DNA of 46,257 nucleotides from Nitrospira sp. (GTDB taxonomy: Bacteria; Nitrospirota; Nitrospiria; Nitrospirales; Nitrospiraceae). A model generated the notes under the pieces. It ran no database searches and was not told the DNA's origin. It saw only the letters and a program-made list of their open reading frames with translations. The stretch is from positions 1-46,257 of the forward strand of contig JARFPM010000013.1 of assembly GCA_030444405.1 (NCBI GenBank), in the 5' to 3' direction. The first letter of the stretch is position 1. Each line of letters opens with the position of its first letter. The position numbers and the translations under genes were made by a program. Positions 8,501 through 16,338 of this stretch are shown here, in pieces.

Positions 8501-9457
8501 ATGACGAAGCCAACACTGTTTCTGACGCGACCGCTGCCCGAGCCGGTCATGGCCGGGATCCCGGCCCGCTATGAACTCATCTCCGACCCGCCGGACCGGC
8601 CGCCGTCTCCGGTTGAATTGAAACAGGGATTCGCCCGGGCCGATGCCGTCATCTGCACCTTGAGTGATCGTATCGATGCCGACCTGCTGTCTCATGCCCC
8701 CCGCCTCAAGATCGTAGCCAATTACGCGGTGGGCTACAACAACATCGATCTGGCCGCCGCACGGTCTAGGCACATTGTGGTCACCAACACGCCGGATGTG
8801 CTGACCGATTCGACGGCGGATTTGACCTGGGCGCTGTTGCTCGCTGTGGCGCGACGCGTTGTCGAAGGTGATCGCTGGATACGAACCGGCACCTGGCCGG
8901 GCTGGGCCCCGACGCAGATGCTCGGCTCCGACGTGTCTGGCAAGACTCTCGGCATCGTCGGCATGGGACGCATCGGCCAAGCCGTCGCACAACGAGGGGC
9001 CGTGTTTCGGATGCCGGTGATCTATGCAGGCCGTCGTCGCGTACCAGCGCCACTGGACCTCCCATGGGAATGGCAGCCCCTCGATGCAGTCCTCGCGAAG
9101 TCCGATTTTCTTTCGCTCCATGTCCCTCTCACCGATATGACTCGTCACCTGATCGGCCCACGCGAGCTCACCCTGATGAAACCGACCGCGTACCTGGTCA
9201 ACACGTCCCGCGGACCGGTGATCGATGAGGCGGCGCTGGTGTCGGCGCTTGAGGCTGGAACAATCGCGGGAGCTGGGTTGGATGTCTACGAGCAAGAACC
9301 TACGGTCTGTGCTGGTTTGATATCTCTGCCGAACGTGGTTCTTCTTCCTCACTTAGGATCGGCCACACTCGAGACTCGCGTTCGGATGGGACTCATTTGT
9401 CTCGACAATATTGCCGCTGTGTTGGGAGGCCGTCCGGCGTTGAATCGAGTGAACTAA
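8501..9457 (+). CDS. D-isomer-specific 2-hydroxyacid dehydrogenase (glyoxylate/hydroxypyruvate reductase type)
   Basis: NAD(P)H-dependent oxidoreductase of the D-2-hydroxyacid dehydrogenase family, 318 residues from the ATG at 8501. That ATG begins the conserved TKPTLFLTRPLPEPV strand; the open frame to 8405 adds only non-family sequence. Seen are the Rossmann motif GMGRIGQAVA, the substrate and cofactor segment NTSRGPVIDE, the catalytic Glu region YEQEP and catalytic His in LLPHLGSAT. The most likely role is reduction of glyoxylate or hydroxypyruvate. It is divergent from a membrane 2-hydroxyacid oxidising enzyme, and the pair could interconvert glycolate and glyoxylate; that link is inference. 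Confidence 0.88.
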   Translation: MTKPTLFLTRPLPEPVMAGIPARYELISDPPDRPPSPVELKQGFARADAVICTLSDRIDADLLSHAPRLKIVANYAVGYNNIDLAAARSRHIVVTNTPDVLTDSTADLTWALLLAVARRVVEGDRWIRTGTWPGWAPTQMLGSDVSGKTLGIVGMGRIGQAVAQRGAVFRMPVIYAGRRRVPAPLDLPWEWQPLDAVLAKSDFLSLHVPLTDMTRHLIGPRELTLMKPTAYLVNTSRGPVIDEAALVSALEAGTIAGAGLDVYEQEPTVCAGLISLPNVVLLPHLGSATLETRVRMGLICLDNIAAVLGGRPALNRVN

Positions 9458-9484
9458 GGTGTGATCGAGAAAGTCGTGCCGACC

Positions 9485-11611
9485 CTACGATGCATACCGA
9501 AAATCGATGTTCCCTACCCCTTTTGTTTCCTTCAAGACCGCCAGTCGATGTGGGACATCGTGGAACGAAGGAATCGACCGAAATGCGTGAGCGGCCTTCT
9601 CCCACTGTTCCTCCGCTTCATAGAGTAAGCCCAACTCATAGCGAATGGCTTGGCCCTTAGGCCCGAGGCAGCGAGGATCAGCCAAGACCGTTTCCAGTCC
9701 CAGAATTGCCTGAGCGATGTGTTGCTCCTCCTTGAGGCAGACAGCTGTCATCAGTGCCGAATCGAGATAGAACGGGTTGCTGTTCATCGATACCTGAAAC
9801 TCCGCCTTGGCTTCCTCGTACAATCCCATGTTCTTGTATGCCACCCCCAACGCGTAGTGCGCCTCGTAGTCAGGTGGCATAGCTGGTTCGTTCAGGTTCG
9901 GCGGCGGTGCAGCGGGGGGTTTACTCGGAGCCGCTGGTCCAGTTGAGGCTCGGCCGGCAGCGAGCGCGGTTGGATGGGCACCGGGTGATGCGGGACTTTC
10001 GGCCTTGTGCGGGTCGCTTGTTTGTGATGCGTATGATTTCCCAGCCGACGGAGCCTTTACCGGCTCGACCTGAAGTTGCCGTGAGGTCTCCGGTGAGGCT
10101 GTCGCCGCCTTGGAGGCCGCCGAGGCCTTTGCTGTCGGGACGGGTGAGGTGGTCACCGAGATGGTCTGTGATCGTTGTCCGTTCGAAATCACATCCGACT
10201 CGACTCTGGTTTCCTGCGGCTCACTGTCCTTCGCGAAAGGATTGCCGTCGTCCGGCACCGCACCTACCAGCGAAAATTCTCGATCGTCCTTCGTCAGACC
10301 GTTCGGACGGGTTGCCTGAGCACTGCCCGAATCAACTTCCAGTGATCCAGTATCCGTCGGTATTATATTGACAGAGCTCGACGGCGCTTCCGCCTCCGAC
10401 ACATTCTGAGCTGACTCGCTCTGTTCTTCAGGAGGACCTCCCTTCATTCGTGCCGCCAGTCGATTCACGAACGCTTCATCGCTGGACAGCGATCGCACCT
10501 TATCGAAGAGCTCTTCATGCAGACTTTCCATGCCGGGCTCTGGATGCTCCAACAAGAGTTCGATGGCCTTCGCATACTGCAGTGCGGCTCCTCCGCTCTC
10601 GCCTTTCTCTTCGTGCAGTTCCCCGTTCAGTTCCAGCATGGGGACGGAGTTCGGGTCAGCGGACAAGAACTCCTGAATCAGCGATTCAGCAAGAGCCAGG
10701 TCATGCGCCCGCAGCGCTGCCCCCGCCAAAAAGCGATATTCTCCGAGCGCCACTTGCACATCCCCGCGCTGCAAATGCAACCGAGCCAGGAGTTGACAGA
10801 CTTGAGGGTTTCCCGGTTCCCGTGTGAGCATTTGGTTCAGGATCGCTTCCGCACCGGCATACTGCTTTTCGTCAATGCGACGAACGGCCTCCGCCAGCAG
10901 GTCGAGCGGTTCGGACGGTTTCTGCACCGGCGCGGTAGATCCTGGTTTGACCGCTTTGATCGATCCAGCTCCACCTTTCTTCATGCTCTCGACGAATTGG
11001 GCCGCCTCGTTGTTCGCGGGATCTATCCTGAGTACGGCGAGATACGCGTCTTTTGCCTCATCGTACCGACCTTGCGCCGATCGTTCACGGCCCAACTGGA
11101 GATATACGTTGGTCGCTTCGTCCTGCTGGTTTTCTTGGACACAGAGTTCGGCGACGCGCTGCTGCGCGTTGAGATTCGACGGATCGTGAAGGACGATCTT
11201 CTTGTAGATTTCGAGCGCGTCCTTCCCTCGACGCTCTTTCAGGTAGTACTTCCCGAGGGTGAGGTAGTCCTGGACCGCACTGCTGATGAGTCCGCGTTCA
11301 ACGTTCAGGTCTCCAAGGTGGCGATAGACTTCGTATCGAGTGGGATCGCATTTAAGGACTTTTTTAAAGGCCGCGATTGCCTTAAGGGTGGCGCCTTCGG
11401 CTCGGAAGGCCGAGGCCGCCTGCAAGAATGCAGTGGCGGCCTCCCCGGGGGCATTACGCTTTAATTGCAAATCACCGATCGTATTATGAATAGTGCCGTC
11501 GGTGGGGGTTTCTGAGGCTAACTTCTTCCATTCGGCTATGGCCGCTTCGTACTGTCCACGGGAAGCGAAGAGCTGAGCTTGATGTAGAACTCGACTTCGA
11601 TCCGAGGGCAC
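9485..11611 (-). CDS. Large tetratricopeptide-repeat (TPR) protein
   Basis: A 708-residue TPR scaffold of unknown partner. The start is a GTG at 11611, chosen for GGAGG seven bases upstream. Residues 1-390 form a chain of TPR-like helical pairs (AIAEWKKLASETPTDGTIHN, AIAAFKKVLKCDPTRYEVYR, ALEIYKKIVLHDPSNLNAQQ and others). About 390-570 is a low-complexity linker rich in S, A, P, T and K, probably disordered. About 575-700 returns to TPRs (AHYALGVAYKNMGLYEEAKA). There is no signal peptide, so it is probably cytoplasmic. It converges on the upstream dehydrogenase with a 27-bp gap. The family resembles regulatory or assembly TPR proteins; no specific function can be claimed. Confidence 0.8.
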   Translation of the reverse strand: MPSDRSRVLHQAQLFASRGQYEAAIAEWKKLASETPTDGTIHNTIGDLQLKRNAPGEAATAFLQAASAFRAEGATLKAIAAFKKVLKCDPTRYEVYRHLGDLNVERGLISSAVQDYLTLGKYYLKERRGKDALEIYKKIVLHDPSNLNAQQRVAELCVQENQQDEATNVYLQLGRERSAQGRYDEAKDAYLAVLRIDPANNEAAQFVESMKKGGAGSIKAVKPGSTAPVQKPSEPLDLLAEAVRRIDEKQYAGAEAILNQMLTREPGNPQVCQLLARLHLQRGDVQVALGEYRFLAGAALRAHDLALAESLIQEFLSADPNSVPMLELNGELHEEKGESGGAALQYAKAIELLLEHPEPGMESLHEELFDKVRSLSSDEAFVNRLAARMKGGPPEEQSESAQNVSEAEAPSSSVNIIPTDTGSLEVDSGSAQATRPNGLTKDDREFSLVGAVPDDGNPFAKDSEPQETRVESDVISNGQRSQTISVTTSPVPTAKASAASKAATASPETSRQLQVEPVKAPSAGKSYASQTSDPHKAESPASPGAHPTALAAGRASTGPAAPSKPPAAPPPNLNEPAMPPDYEAHYALGVAYKNMGLYEEAKAEFQVSMNSNPFYLDSALMTAVCLKEEQHIAQAILGLETVLADPRCLGPKGQAIRYELGLLYEAEEQWEKAAHAFRSIPSFHDVPHRLAVLKETKGVGNIDFRYAS

Positions 11612-11769
11612 AACGATACCTCCACGAACAAACAGATAAACGCTAACAGCCTCAGTGGTTTTTGTCTAGGAAATGGCGGAATCAGGCAAGAAAACACTCG
11701 GGTAGAAGCGCCGACCCTCTTGATCGGAGGATCAGCCCTTCTATCGAGCCAAACGAGAGATGTGACGAC

Positions 11770-11988
11770 TTAAGACGCAGCGATCGCCGACTTGAGAACA
11801 TTGGCCGCTTGAGGACCCTTGGCTCCCTGTACGACGTCAAACTCGACGTTTTCCCCTTCCTTGAGGGTTTTGAAACCTTCTCCCTGCAACGCGGAGTAGT
11901 GAACGAAGACGTCTTCTCCGCTATCCAGCCGGATGAATCCAAACCCCTTTCGATCGTTGAACCACTTGACCGTTCCTTTTGTCTTCAC
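11770..11988 (-). CDS. Cold-shock domain protein (CspA family)
   Basis: A 72-residue single cold-shock domain that binds single-stranded RNA or DNA. The start is a GTG at 11988, preceded by AGGAGGG at ideal spacing; a longer frame to 12015 would include the ribosome binding site as codons, so it is rejected. RNP1 (KGFGFI) and RNP2 (VFVHYSA) are intact, as is the start [12 protein letters not shown]. It lies alone between the TPR gene and the divergent lptF gene, with a long 5' region, which is usual for csp genes whose leaders are structured. Confidence 0.93.
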   Translation of the reverse strand: MKTKGTVKWFNDRKGFGFIRLDSGEDVFVHYSALQGEGFKTLKEGENVEFDVVQGAKGPQAANVLKSAIAAS

Positions 11989-12190
11989 AGAAGCCCTCCT
12001 TTTGTCAACAACCACGACTGGTTATGTAGCGGCCCCAGTCAATCGTCCCTGCATCAAAACAGAATAGTAATCGGGTAAGAATCCGGCTGGTAGATGGGAC
12101 GGGCACCTGAAGGAATGATACATCGCTCACGGAACCCATCATGTGAGTGGAAAGTCGCGCTGCATGTACCATAGGCTTCATGCTCTGTCA

Positions 12191-12217
12191 AGCGAATCTT
12201 CAAGGTGAAGATTCGCT
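12191..12217. promoter_or_regulatory. Perfect 12-bp inverted repeat upstream of lptF
   Basis: AGCGAATCTTCA at 12191-12202, spacer AGG, and TGAAGATTCGCT at 12206-12217: a perfect dyad with a 3-nt spacer. It ends six bases before the -35 element of the lptF promoter candidate. There is no T-tract on either side, so an operator or activator site is more likely than a terminator. Confidence 0.5.
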
Positions 12218-12223
12218 CCAGTG

Positions 12224-12252
12224 TTTACAGGTGAGAAGGACTTCCCTATAGT
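12224..12252 (+). promoter_or_regulatory. Sigma-70-type promoter for lptF-lptG
   Basis: -35 TTTACA (12224-12229), a 17-bp spacer, and -10 TATAGT (12247-12252), each 5 of 6 matches to consensus. It sits about 30 bp before the lptF start codon, giving a leader of roughly 20-25 nt. Confidence 0.55.
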
Positions 12253-12281
12253 GTTCAAAACTTTTCCGATGCAGACATTCT

Positions 12282-13373
12282 GTGATCTTACGAACGCTAC
12301 TCGATCGCTATATTTTCACGGAACTTCTCTCTCCGTTTGGTCTCAGCCTCGGCGCGCTCTGCTTTGTCATGTTGACCCGGGAACTCTTGCGTCTTGTAGA
12401 ACTGTTGGTGTCTAAAGGGGTCGGTTTCTGGGCGATTCTCAAAGTGATCGCCATGCTGCTTCCCTCCGGTCTCGTACTCACGCTTCCGATCGCAGGCCTG
12501 ATCGCATCGGTGACGGCATTTGGCCGGTTATCCTTTGACAAGGAACTGGTTGCCATGCGCGCAACCGGGCTCAGCCTGTTTCGACTCTCGCAGCCGGTAC
12601 TCCTTTTCTCGGTGTGTGTCTTTACGCTGACATTGATATTGTCTCAATGGGGGCAGCCATGGAGCTCATTGAATCTCAAGAAAGTGGCTCTCAATCTGCT
12701 CAAAGATCAGCTTGTTCTGGCCCTGGAACGAGGCACCTTTAATGAGCCGATTCCACGCATGATGATTTATGTTCCAGAAGGTGAGTCGGGCCGGCCGGCC
12801 GAGGGTATTTTCATCTCGGATGAACGCCTGCCCGACGAACCTCGCGTCATTGTGGCGGAGCAATACCACCTCTTGATGGATGCGGCCCATTCGCAGGTTG
12901 CACTCCAGTTGGTGAACGGAGTCATTCATAGCCGACCTCGACGGGTCGACCAGTATCGCCAGATTACGTTTGCCAGTTATGATCTCAAGATCGATCTGAA
13001 CCTCAGCAGCTATTCGGCCACCGAAGAACGCCCGTCCTATGAACAGATCATGGCCCGGCTGGCCGAGTCCGGCGGCAAGGATGCCGGCTCTCTTCGTCGT
13101 TTGATGGAATACTATAAAGACTTGGCCTTTCCGACAGCTTCGCTCGTATTCTGTCTGCTCGGCGTGCCGGTCGGAATCGTCTCGAAGCGCTCCGGACGGA
13201 TCGGCGGGTTTGCCGTCGGCGTGGGCATCATCATCGCGTTTTATATCCTGAATGTCGGGTGTGATTTTTTGGTGACGGCATTGATCCTTCATCCCTTTGC
13301 GGGCGCCTGGTTGCCGAACATCGTGTTCATCGTCATCACCGTCGCTCTTTTCTTGAGGATGAGCCGGCAATAG
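12282..13373 (+). CDS. lptF: LPS export permease LptF
   Basis: Inner-membrane subunit of the LptB2FGC transporter that extracts lipopolysaccharide from the inner membrane and pushes it over the periplasmic bridge. 363 residues, normal for the family. It begins at a GTG (12282) with the characteristic ILRTLLDRYIFTELLSPFGL start, has three N-terminal membrane segments (about 14-120), a periplasmic beta-jellyroll region (about 130-270) and three C-terminal membrane segments with LGVPVGIVSKRSGR. lptG follows after 4 bp, so the two are cotranscribed. The Shine-Dalgarno is weak, and a strong-looking promoter lies just upstream. Confidence 0.9.
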   Translation: MILRTLLDRYIFTELLSPFGLSLGALCFVMLTRELLRLVELLVSKGVGFWAILKVIAMLLPSGLVLTLPIAGLIASVTAFGRLSFDKELVAMRATGLSLFRLSQPVLLFSVCVFTLTLILSQWGQPWSSLNLKKVALNLLKDQLVLALERGTFNEPIPRMMIYVPEGESGRPAEGIFISDERLPDEPRVIVAEQYHLLMDAAHSQVALQLVNGVIHSRPRRVDQYRQITFASYDLKIDLNLSSYSATEERPSYEQIMARLAESGGKDAGSLRRLMEYYKDLAFPTASLVFCLLGVPVGIVSKRSGRIGGFAVGVGIIIAFYILNVGCDFLVTALILHPFAGAWLPNIVFIVITVALFLRMSRQ

Positions 13374-13377
13374 CTAC

Positions 13378-14469
13378 ATGACGATCCTATTTCGGTACAT
13401 CCTTCGCGAATACTCGAAAATTTTCGGAACGTGCTTTTCAGGCTTGGTAACCATCTATCTCGTGATCGACTTTTTTGAGAAAGTCCGCCGGTTCCTGCGC
13501 TACGAATCGGGAATCGTCCCTATCCTCACGTACTTCGCCTTGAAGATTCCCTCTATTTCGTTCCAAGTTGCTCCGTTCGCGATCTTGGTGGCGACCTTGC
13601 TGACGCTCGGTCTATTCGCACGCAGTAACGAAATCACCGCCATGCGCAGCTGCGGGATCAGTTTATTGTGGATGACCTCGCCGTTTCTCCTGTTTGCCAC
13701 CGGCGTGTCCGCGGTACTCTTCCTTTTCAGCTCGACCGTCATTCCGCTCGCCTCGGAGAAAGCCGAAGAAGTTCGTGTGGTCCAGATCGAACAGCGACCA
13801 GCTCCGGTCACCACCAAAGCAACCCAGCCCTGGGCCCGTATCAGCGCCGATGGACTGATGGAAGTCGATGAGATCGATGTCACAGGCAGGACTCTGCGAG
13901 GTGTACGAATCTTTTATTTTCGTCCGCCGTTTAAACTTGATCGGATTACGGAGGCGGCTGAAGCCCGCTATACTCCTCAAGGCTGGATCATGCTGAACGG
14001 GTATCATCGCCGCTTCCAATCGGACGACACCGTCGAGCTGGATTTGTTCACGGAACAAGAGATCAGCATTCCGTTGATTCCCGATGATTTTTCCTCTTCA
14101 CTTGTGGGGAACTCGGAAACCATGACGTTTGGGGAAATCCGAAATTACCTCGCGCGCTTTCGGCACGAAGGTTTCTCGTTCGCCCGTCTGCTGACGGACT
14201 ACTACGGCCGTGTCGCATTCCCATTGGTGGCGGTGGTGATGGTGCTTGTCGGAATCGCGTTGAGTTTGCGGCGAAGCGGAGTCCGCGGTGGGAACATGGC
14301 CGTGGGTATCGGACAAGCGTTCATCGTCGGATTCTGCTACTGGACGACCCACTCCGTCGCCATCGCACTAGGACGAGGGGGAGCCTTGGCTCCTATGCTT
14401 GCCGGATGGATGGCGAACGCGCTGTTCCTCAGCTTCGGCCTTTATCTATTACTGAAGGTTCGACATTGA
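13378..14469 (+). CDS. lptG: LPS export permease LptG
   Basis: Partner permease of LptF in the LPS export ABC transporter. 363 residues starting LFRYILREYSKIFGTCFSGL, with membrane segments at about 12-120, a periplasmic jellyroll at about 130-265 and three C-terminal membrane segments carrying LVGIALSLRRSGVRGGNMAV. Its placement four bases after lptF, and the LptG-like length, distinguish it from a second LptF. The lipid A genes downstream fit the role. Confidence 0.9.
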   Translation: MTILFRYILREYSKIFGTCFSGLVTIYLVIDFFEKVRRFLRYESGIVPILTYFALKIPSISFQVAPFAILVATLLTLGLFARSNEITAMRSCGISLLWMTSPFLLFATGVSAVLFLFSSTVIPLASEKAEEVRVVQIEQRPAPVTTKATQPWARISADGLMEVDEIDVTGRTLRGVRIFYFRPPFKLDRITEAAEARYTPQGWIMLNGYHRRFQSDDTVELDLFTEQEISIPLIPDDFSSSLVGNSETMTFGEIRNYLARFRHEGFSFARLLTDYYGRVAFPLVAVVMVLVGIALSLRRSGVRGGNMAVGIGQAFIVGFCYWTTHSVAIALGRGGALAPMLAGWMANALFLSFGLYLLLKVRH

Positions 14470-14484
14470 ACAGAGGTTTCCTAG

Positions 14485-14529
14485 TTGACTGTACATCGGT
14501 CTTCCGGTAAGAAAGGCGCCGTGGGCGCC
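14485..14529 (+). promoter_or_regulatory. Possible promoter and GC-rich leader hairpin before the FabF-like gene
   Basis: TTGACT (14485-14490), a 17-bp spacer and TAAGAA (14508-14513) form a moderate sigma-70 candidate. Immediately after it, GGCGCC-GTG-GGCGCC (14515-14529) makes a 6-bp all-GC hairpin directly before the AAGGAGGG ribosome binding site, so the leader may affect translation or partly terminate lptG transcripts. Confidence 0.35.
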
Positions 14530-14546
14530 CATAAGGAGGGAGAAAC

Positions 14547-15803
14547 ATGGCCTCGCGCGTGGTAATTACCGGTCTCGGGGTGGTATCTCCCGTCGGGATC
14601 GGCGTCAGCGAATTCTGGAAGTCGGCCCTTGCGGGTCGTTCGGGGGTTACTTCGATCCCTTCCCTTGGTTGGTTTCCGATGTCCGGCTATCGTTCGCGCG
14701 TTGCCGGGCAAGTCCACAATTTCTCACCGGAACAGTATTTGTCGACGACACAGGCGAGTCGCGTGGATCGTTACGCGCAATTCGCCCTGGTCTCCACGAA
14801 AGAAGCGCTCGCCGATGCCGGTCTGAGTATGGCCAAGGAGGCTCCCTATCGCGTCGGCGTCATTGTTGGAGCCGGTATGGGCGGAATGTTGATGGGAGAG
14901 CGTGAGATCACACAGCTCTTTAAGACTCAACGACCGCACCGCGTGCATCCCAATTTCATTCCTACGATCACGCTGAATTCTGCTTCGGGCATCGTCGCGA
15001 TGGCACACGGCGCCAAAGGACCGAACCTCACCATCTCGACGGCCTGCTCCTCCAGTGCCCATGCCCTCGGCCAAGCCCTGCAATGCATTCGCAGCGGTCA
15101 GGCCGATGTCATTATCGCCGTCGGAGCTGACGCGAGCATTACTCCGTTGGTCTTTGCCGGGTTTTGTTCCTTGCGTGCCCTCTCCAGCGAGTTTAACGAT
15201 GCTCCGGAACGAGCGTCCCGCCCCTTTGATCGACGCCGCGATGGATTCGTCATGGGCGAGGGCTCTGGCGCATTAATCGTGGAATCATGGGCGCACGCCA
15301 AGAAGCGGAAAGCGAGAGTCTATGCCGAACTTGTCGGGTATGCTGCCACCAGCGAAGCCTATCACATGATCATTCCTCAGGAAGATGGTGAGGAAATCTC
15401 CATGACCATGAAGATCGGTCTAGACTCCGCCGGCATCGGGCCGGATCAGGTCGACTACATCAATGCCCATGCGACCTCCACGACGATCGGCGACGCCGTC
15501 GAGACCAGAGCAATCAGGAGTCTTTTTAAGAATCGCGCGGACAAAATCGCCGTCAATGCCACGAAGTCACTCGTCGGCCATACATTAGGAGCGGCTGGAG
15601 CGATCGGCGCTGTGGCAACGACCCTCTCAATCCATACCGGGCAGATTCACCCCACAGCGAACTACGAGGAACCGGACCCAGGTTGCCGTTTAGATGGGAT
15701 CCGACGTGCCGTCCAAGAACGAAAGGTTCGGTACGCGATCTTGAACGCATTCGGATTCGGCAGCAACAATGCCACGGTTGTCTTTAAAAAATTTGTGGCG
15801 TAA
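14547..15803 (+). CDS. Beta-ketoacyl-ACP synthase II (FabF-like)
   Basis: Condensing enzyme that elongates acyl chains on acyl carrier protein. 418 residues, with the Cys-His-His triad: C167 in STACSSSAH, H308 in NAHATSTT and H345 in VGHTLGAAG. An excellent GGAGGG precedes the ATG. Cotranscription with an acyl carrier protein 79 bp downstream and lpxD beyond it points to supply of acyl chains for lipid A or another envelope lipid. Whether this is the housekeeping fabF cannot be settled here: no fabD, fabG or fabH is adjacent, so a dedicated, non-housekeeping ketosynthase is plausible. Confidence 0.9.
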   Translation: MASRVVITGLGVVSPVGIGVSEFWKSALAGRSGVTSIPSLGWFPMSGYRSRVAGQVHNFSPEQYLSTTQASRVDRYAQFALVSTKEALADAGLSMAKEAPYRVGVIVGAGMGGMLMGEREITQLFKTQRPHRVHPNFIPTITLNSASGIVAMAHGAKGPNLTISTACSSSAHALGQALQCIRSGQADVIIAVGADASITPLVFAGFCSLRALSSEFNDAPERASRPFDRRRDGFVMGEGSGALIVESWAHAKKRKARVYAELVGYAATSEAYHMIIPQEDGEEISMTMKIGLDSAGIGPDQVDYINAHATSTTIGDAVETRAIRSLFKNRADKIAVNATKSLVGHTLGAAGAIGAVATTLSIHTGQIHPTANYEEPDPGCRLDGIRRAVQERKVRYAILNAFGFGSNNATVVFKKFVA

Positions 15804-15882
15804 GACACTGTTGAACGATATCGAGGAACCCTGCGCCGAATTCACGCGCGACAAGCCTCATTCCACTTGAAGGAGCATCATA

Positions 15883-16338
15883 ATGACGGAACCGATCGAT
15901 CCCGCGATTACCTCTAAAATCATTCAGGCCTTGGCCAGCTATCTCAAGCGAGACCCTGCGTCGATTACCGAGTCTCATCATCTCCGTGATGATCTGGGCC
16001 TCGACTCGGTGGCCGTCATCGAATTGCTCTTTGAGATCGAGGAACGATTCAAACTGCAAATTCCGGATCAAGATCTCCCGGGGTTGAGTACCGTTGGTAC
16101 CGTAGCCGCCTATGTCCAGCGGCGGCTCGCTGAACCTAAGACTGAGTCCAAGCCTGAATCGGCCAAACCCGTGACCACGGCAAGTAAGTCGAAGTCAGCG
16201 AAGTCGACCATGACCAAGAAAGTCTCGGCCAAGTCCCCGCCCACTAAGAAGGCGACTTCAGTAAAGCCCGCTTCCCCGGGGAAGCCAAAGAAGGCATCCG
16301 CCGTTACGTCTGGGAAGAAGAAAGCGGCGGCCAGATGA
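15883..16338 (+). CDS. Acyl carrier protein with a long lysine/alanine-rich C-terminal tail
   Basis: The first 82 residues are an acyl carrier protein domain with the phosphopantetheine serine in GLDSVAVIEL (S42) and normal helices. Residues about 86-151 form a strongly basic, low-complexity tail with repeated KSAK, TKK, KPAS and KKA motifs, like histone H1 or bacterial H1-like proteins. Ordinary ACPs are about 78 residues and acidic throughout. AAGGAGC precedes the ATG. The stop overlaps the lpxD start (ATGA), so the two are translationally coupled, suggesting that this ACP delivers hydroxyacyl chains to LpxD. The tail might bind membranes, LPS phosphates or nucleic acid; this is inference. 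Confidence 0.88.
   Translation: MTEPIDPAITSKIIQALASYLKRDPASITESHHLRDDLGLDSVAVIELLFEIEERFKLQIPDQDLPGLSTVGTVAAYVQRRLAEPKTESKPESAKPVTTASKSKSAKSTMTKKVSAKSPPTKKATSVKPASPGKPKKASAVTSGKKKAAAR

Noticed and set aside
8393-9352. Minus-strand frame of 319 codons
   Set aside because: Antisense to the well-conserved 2-hydroxyacid dehydrogenase.
10517-11464. Plus-strand frame of 315 codons
   Set aside because: Antisense to the TPR gene, whose repeats are clear on the minus strand.
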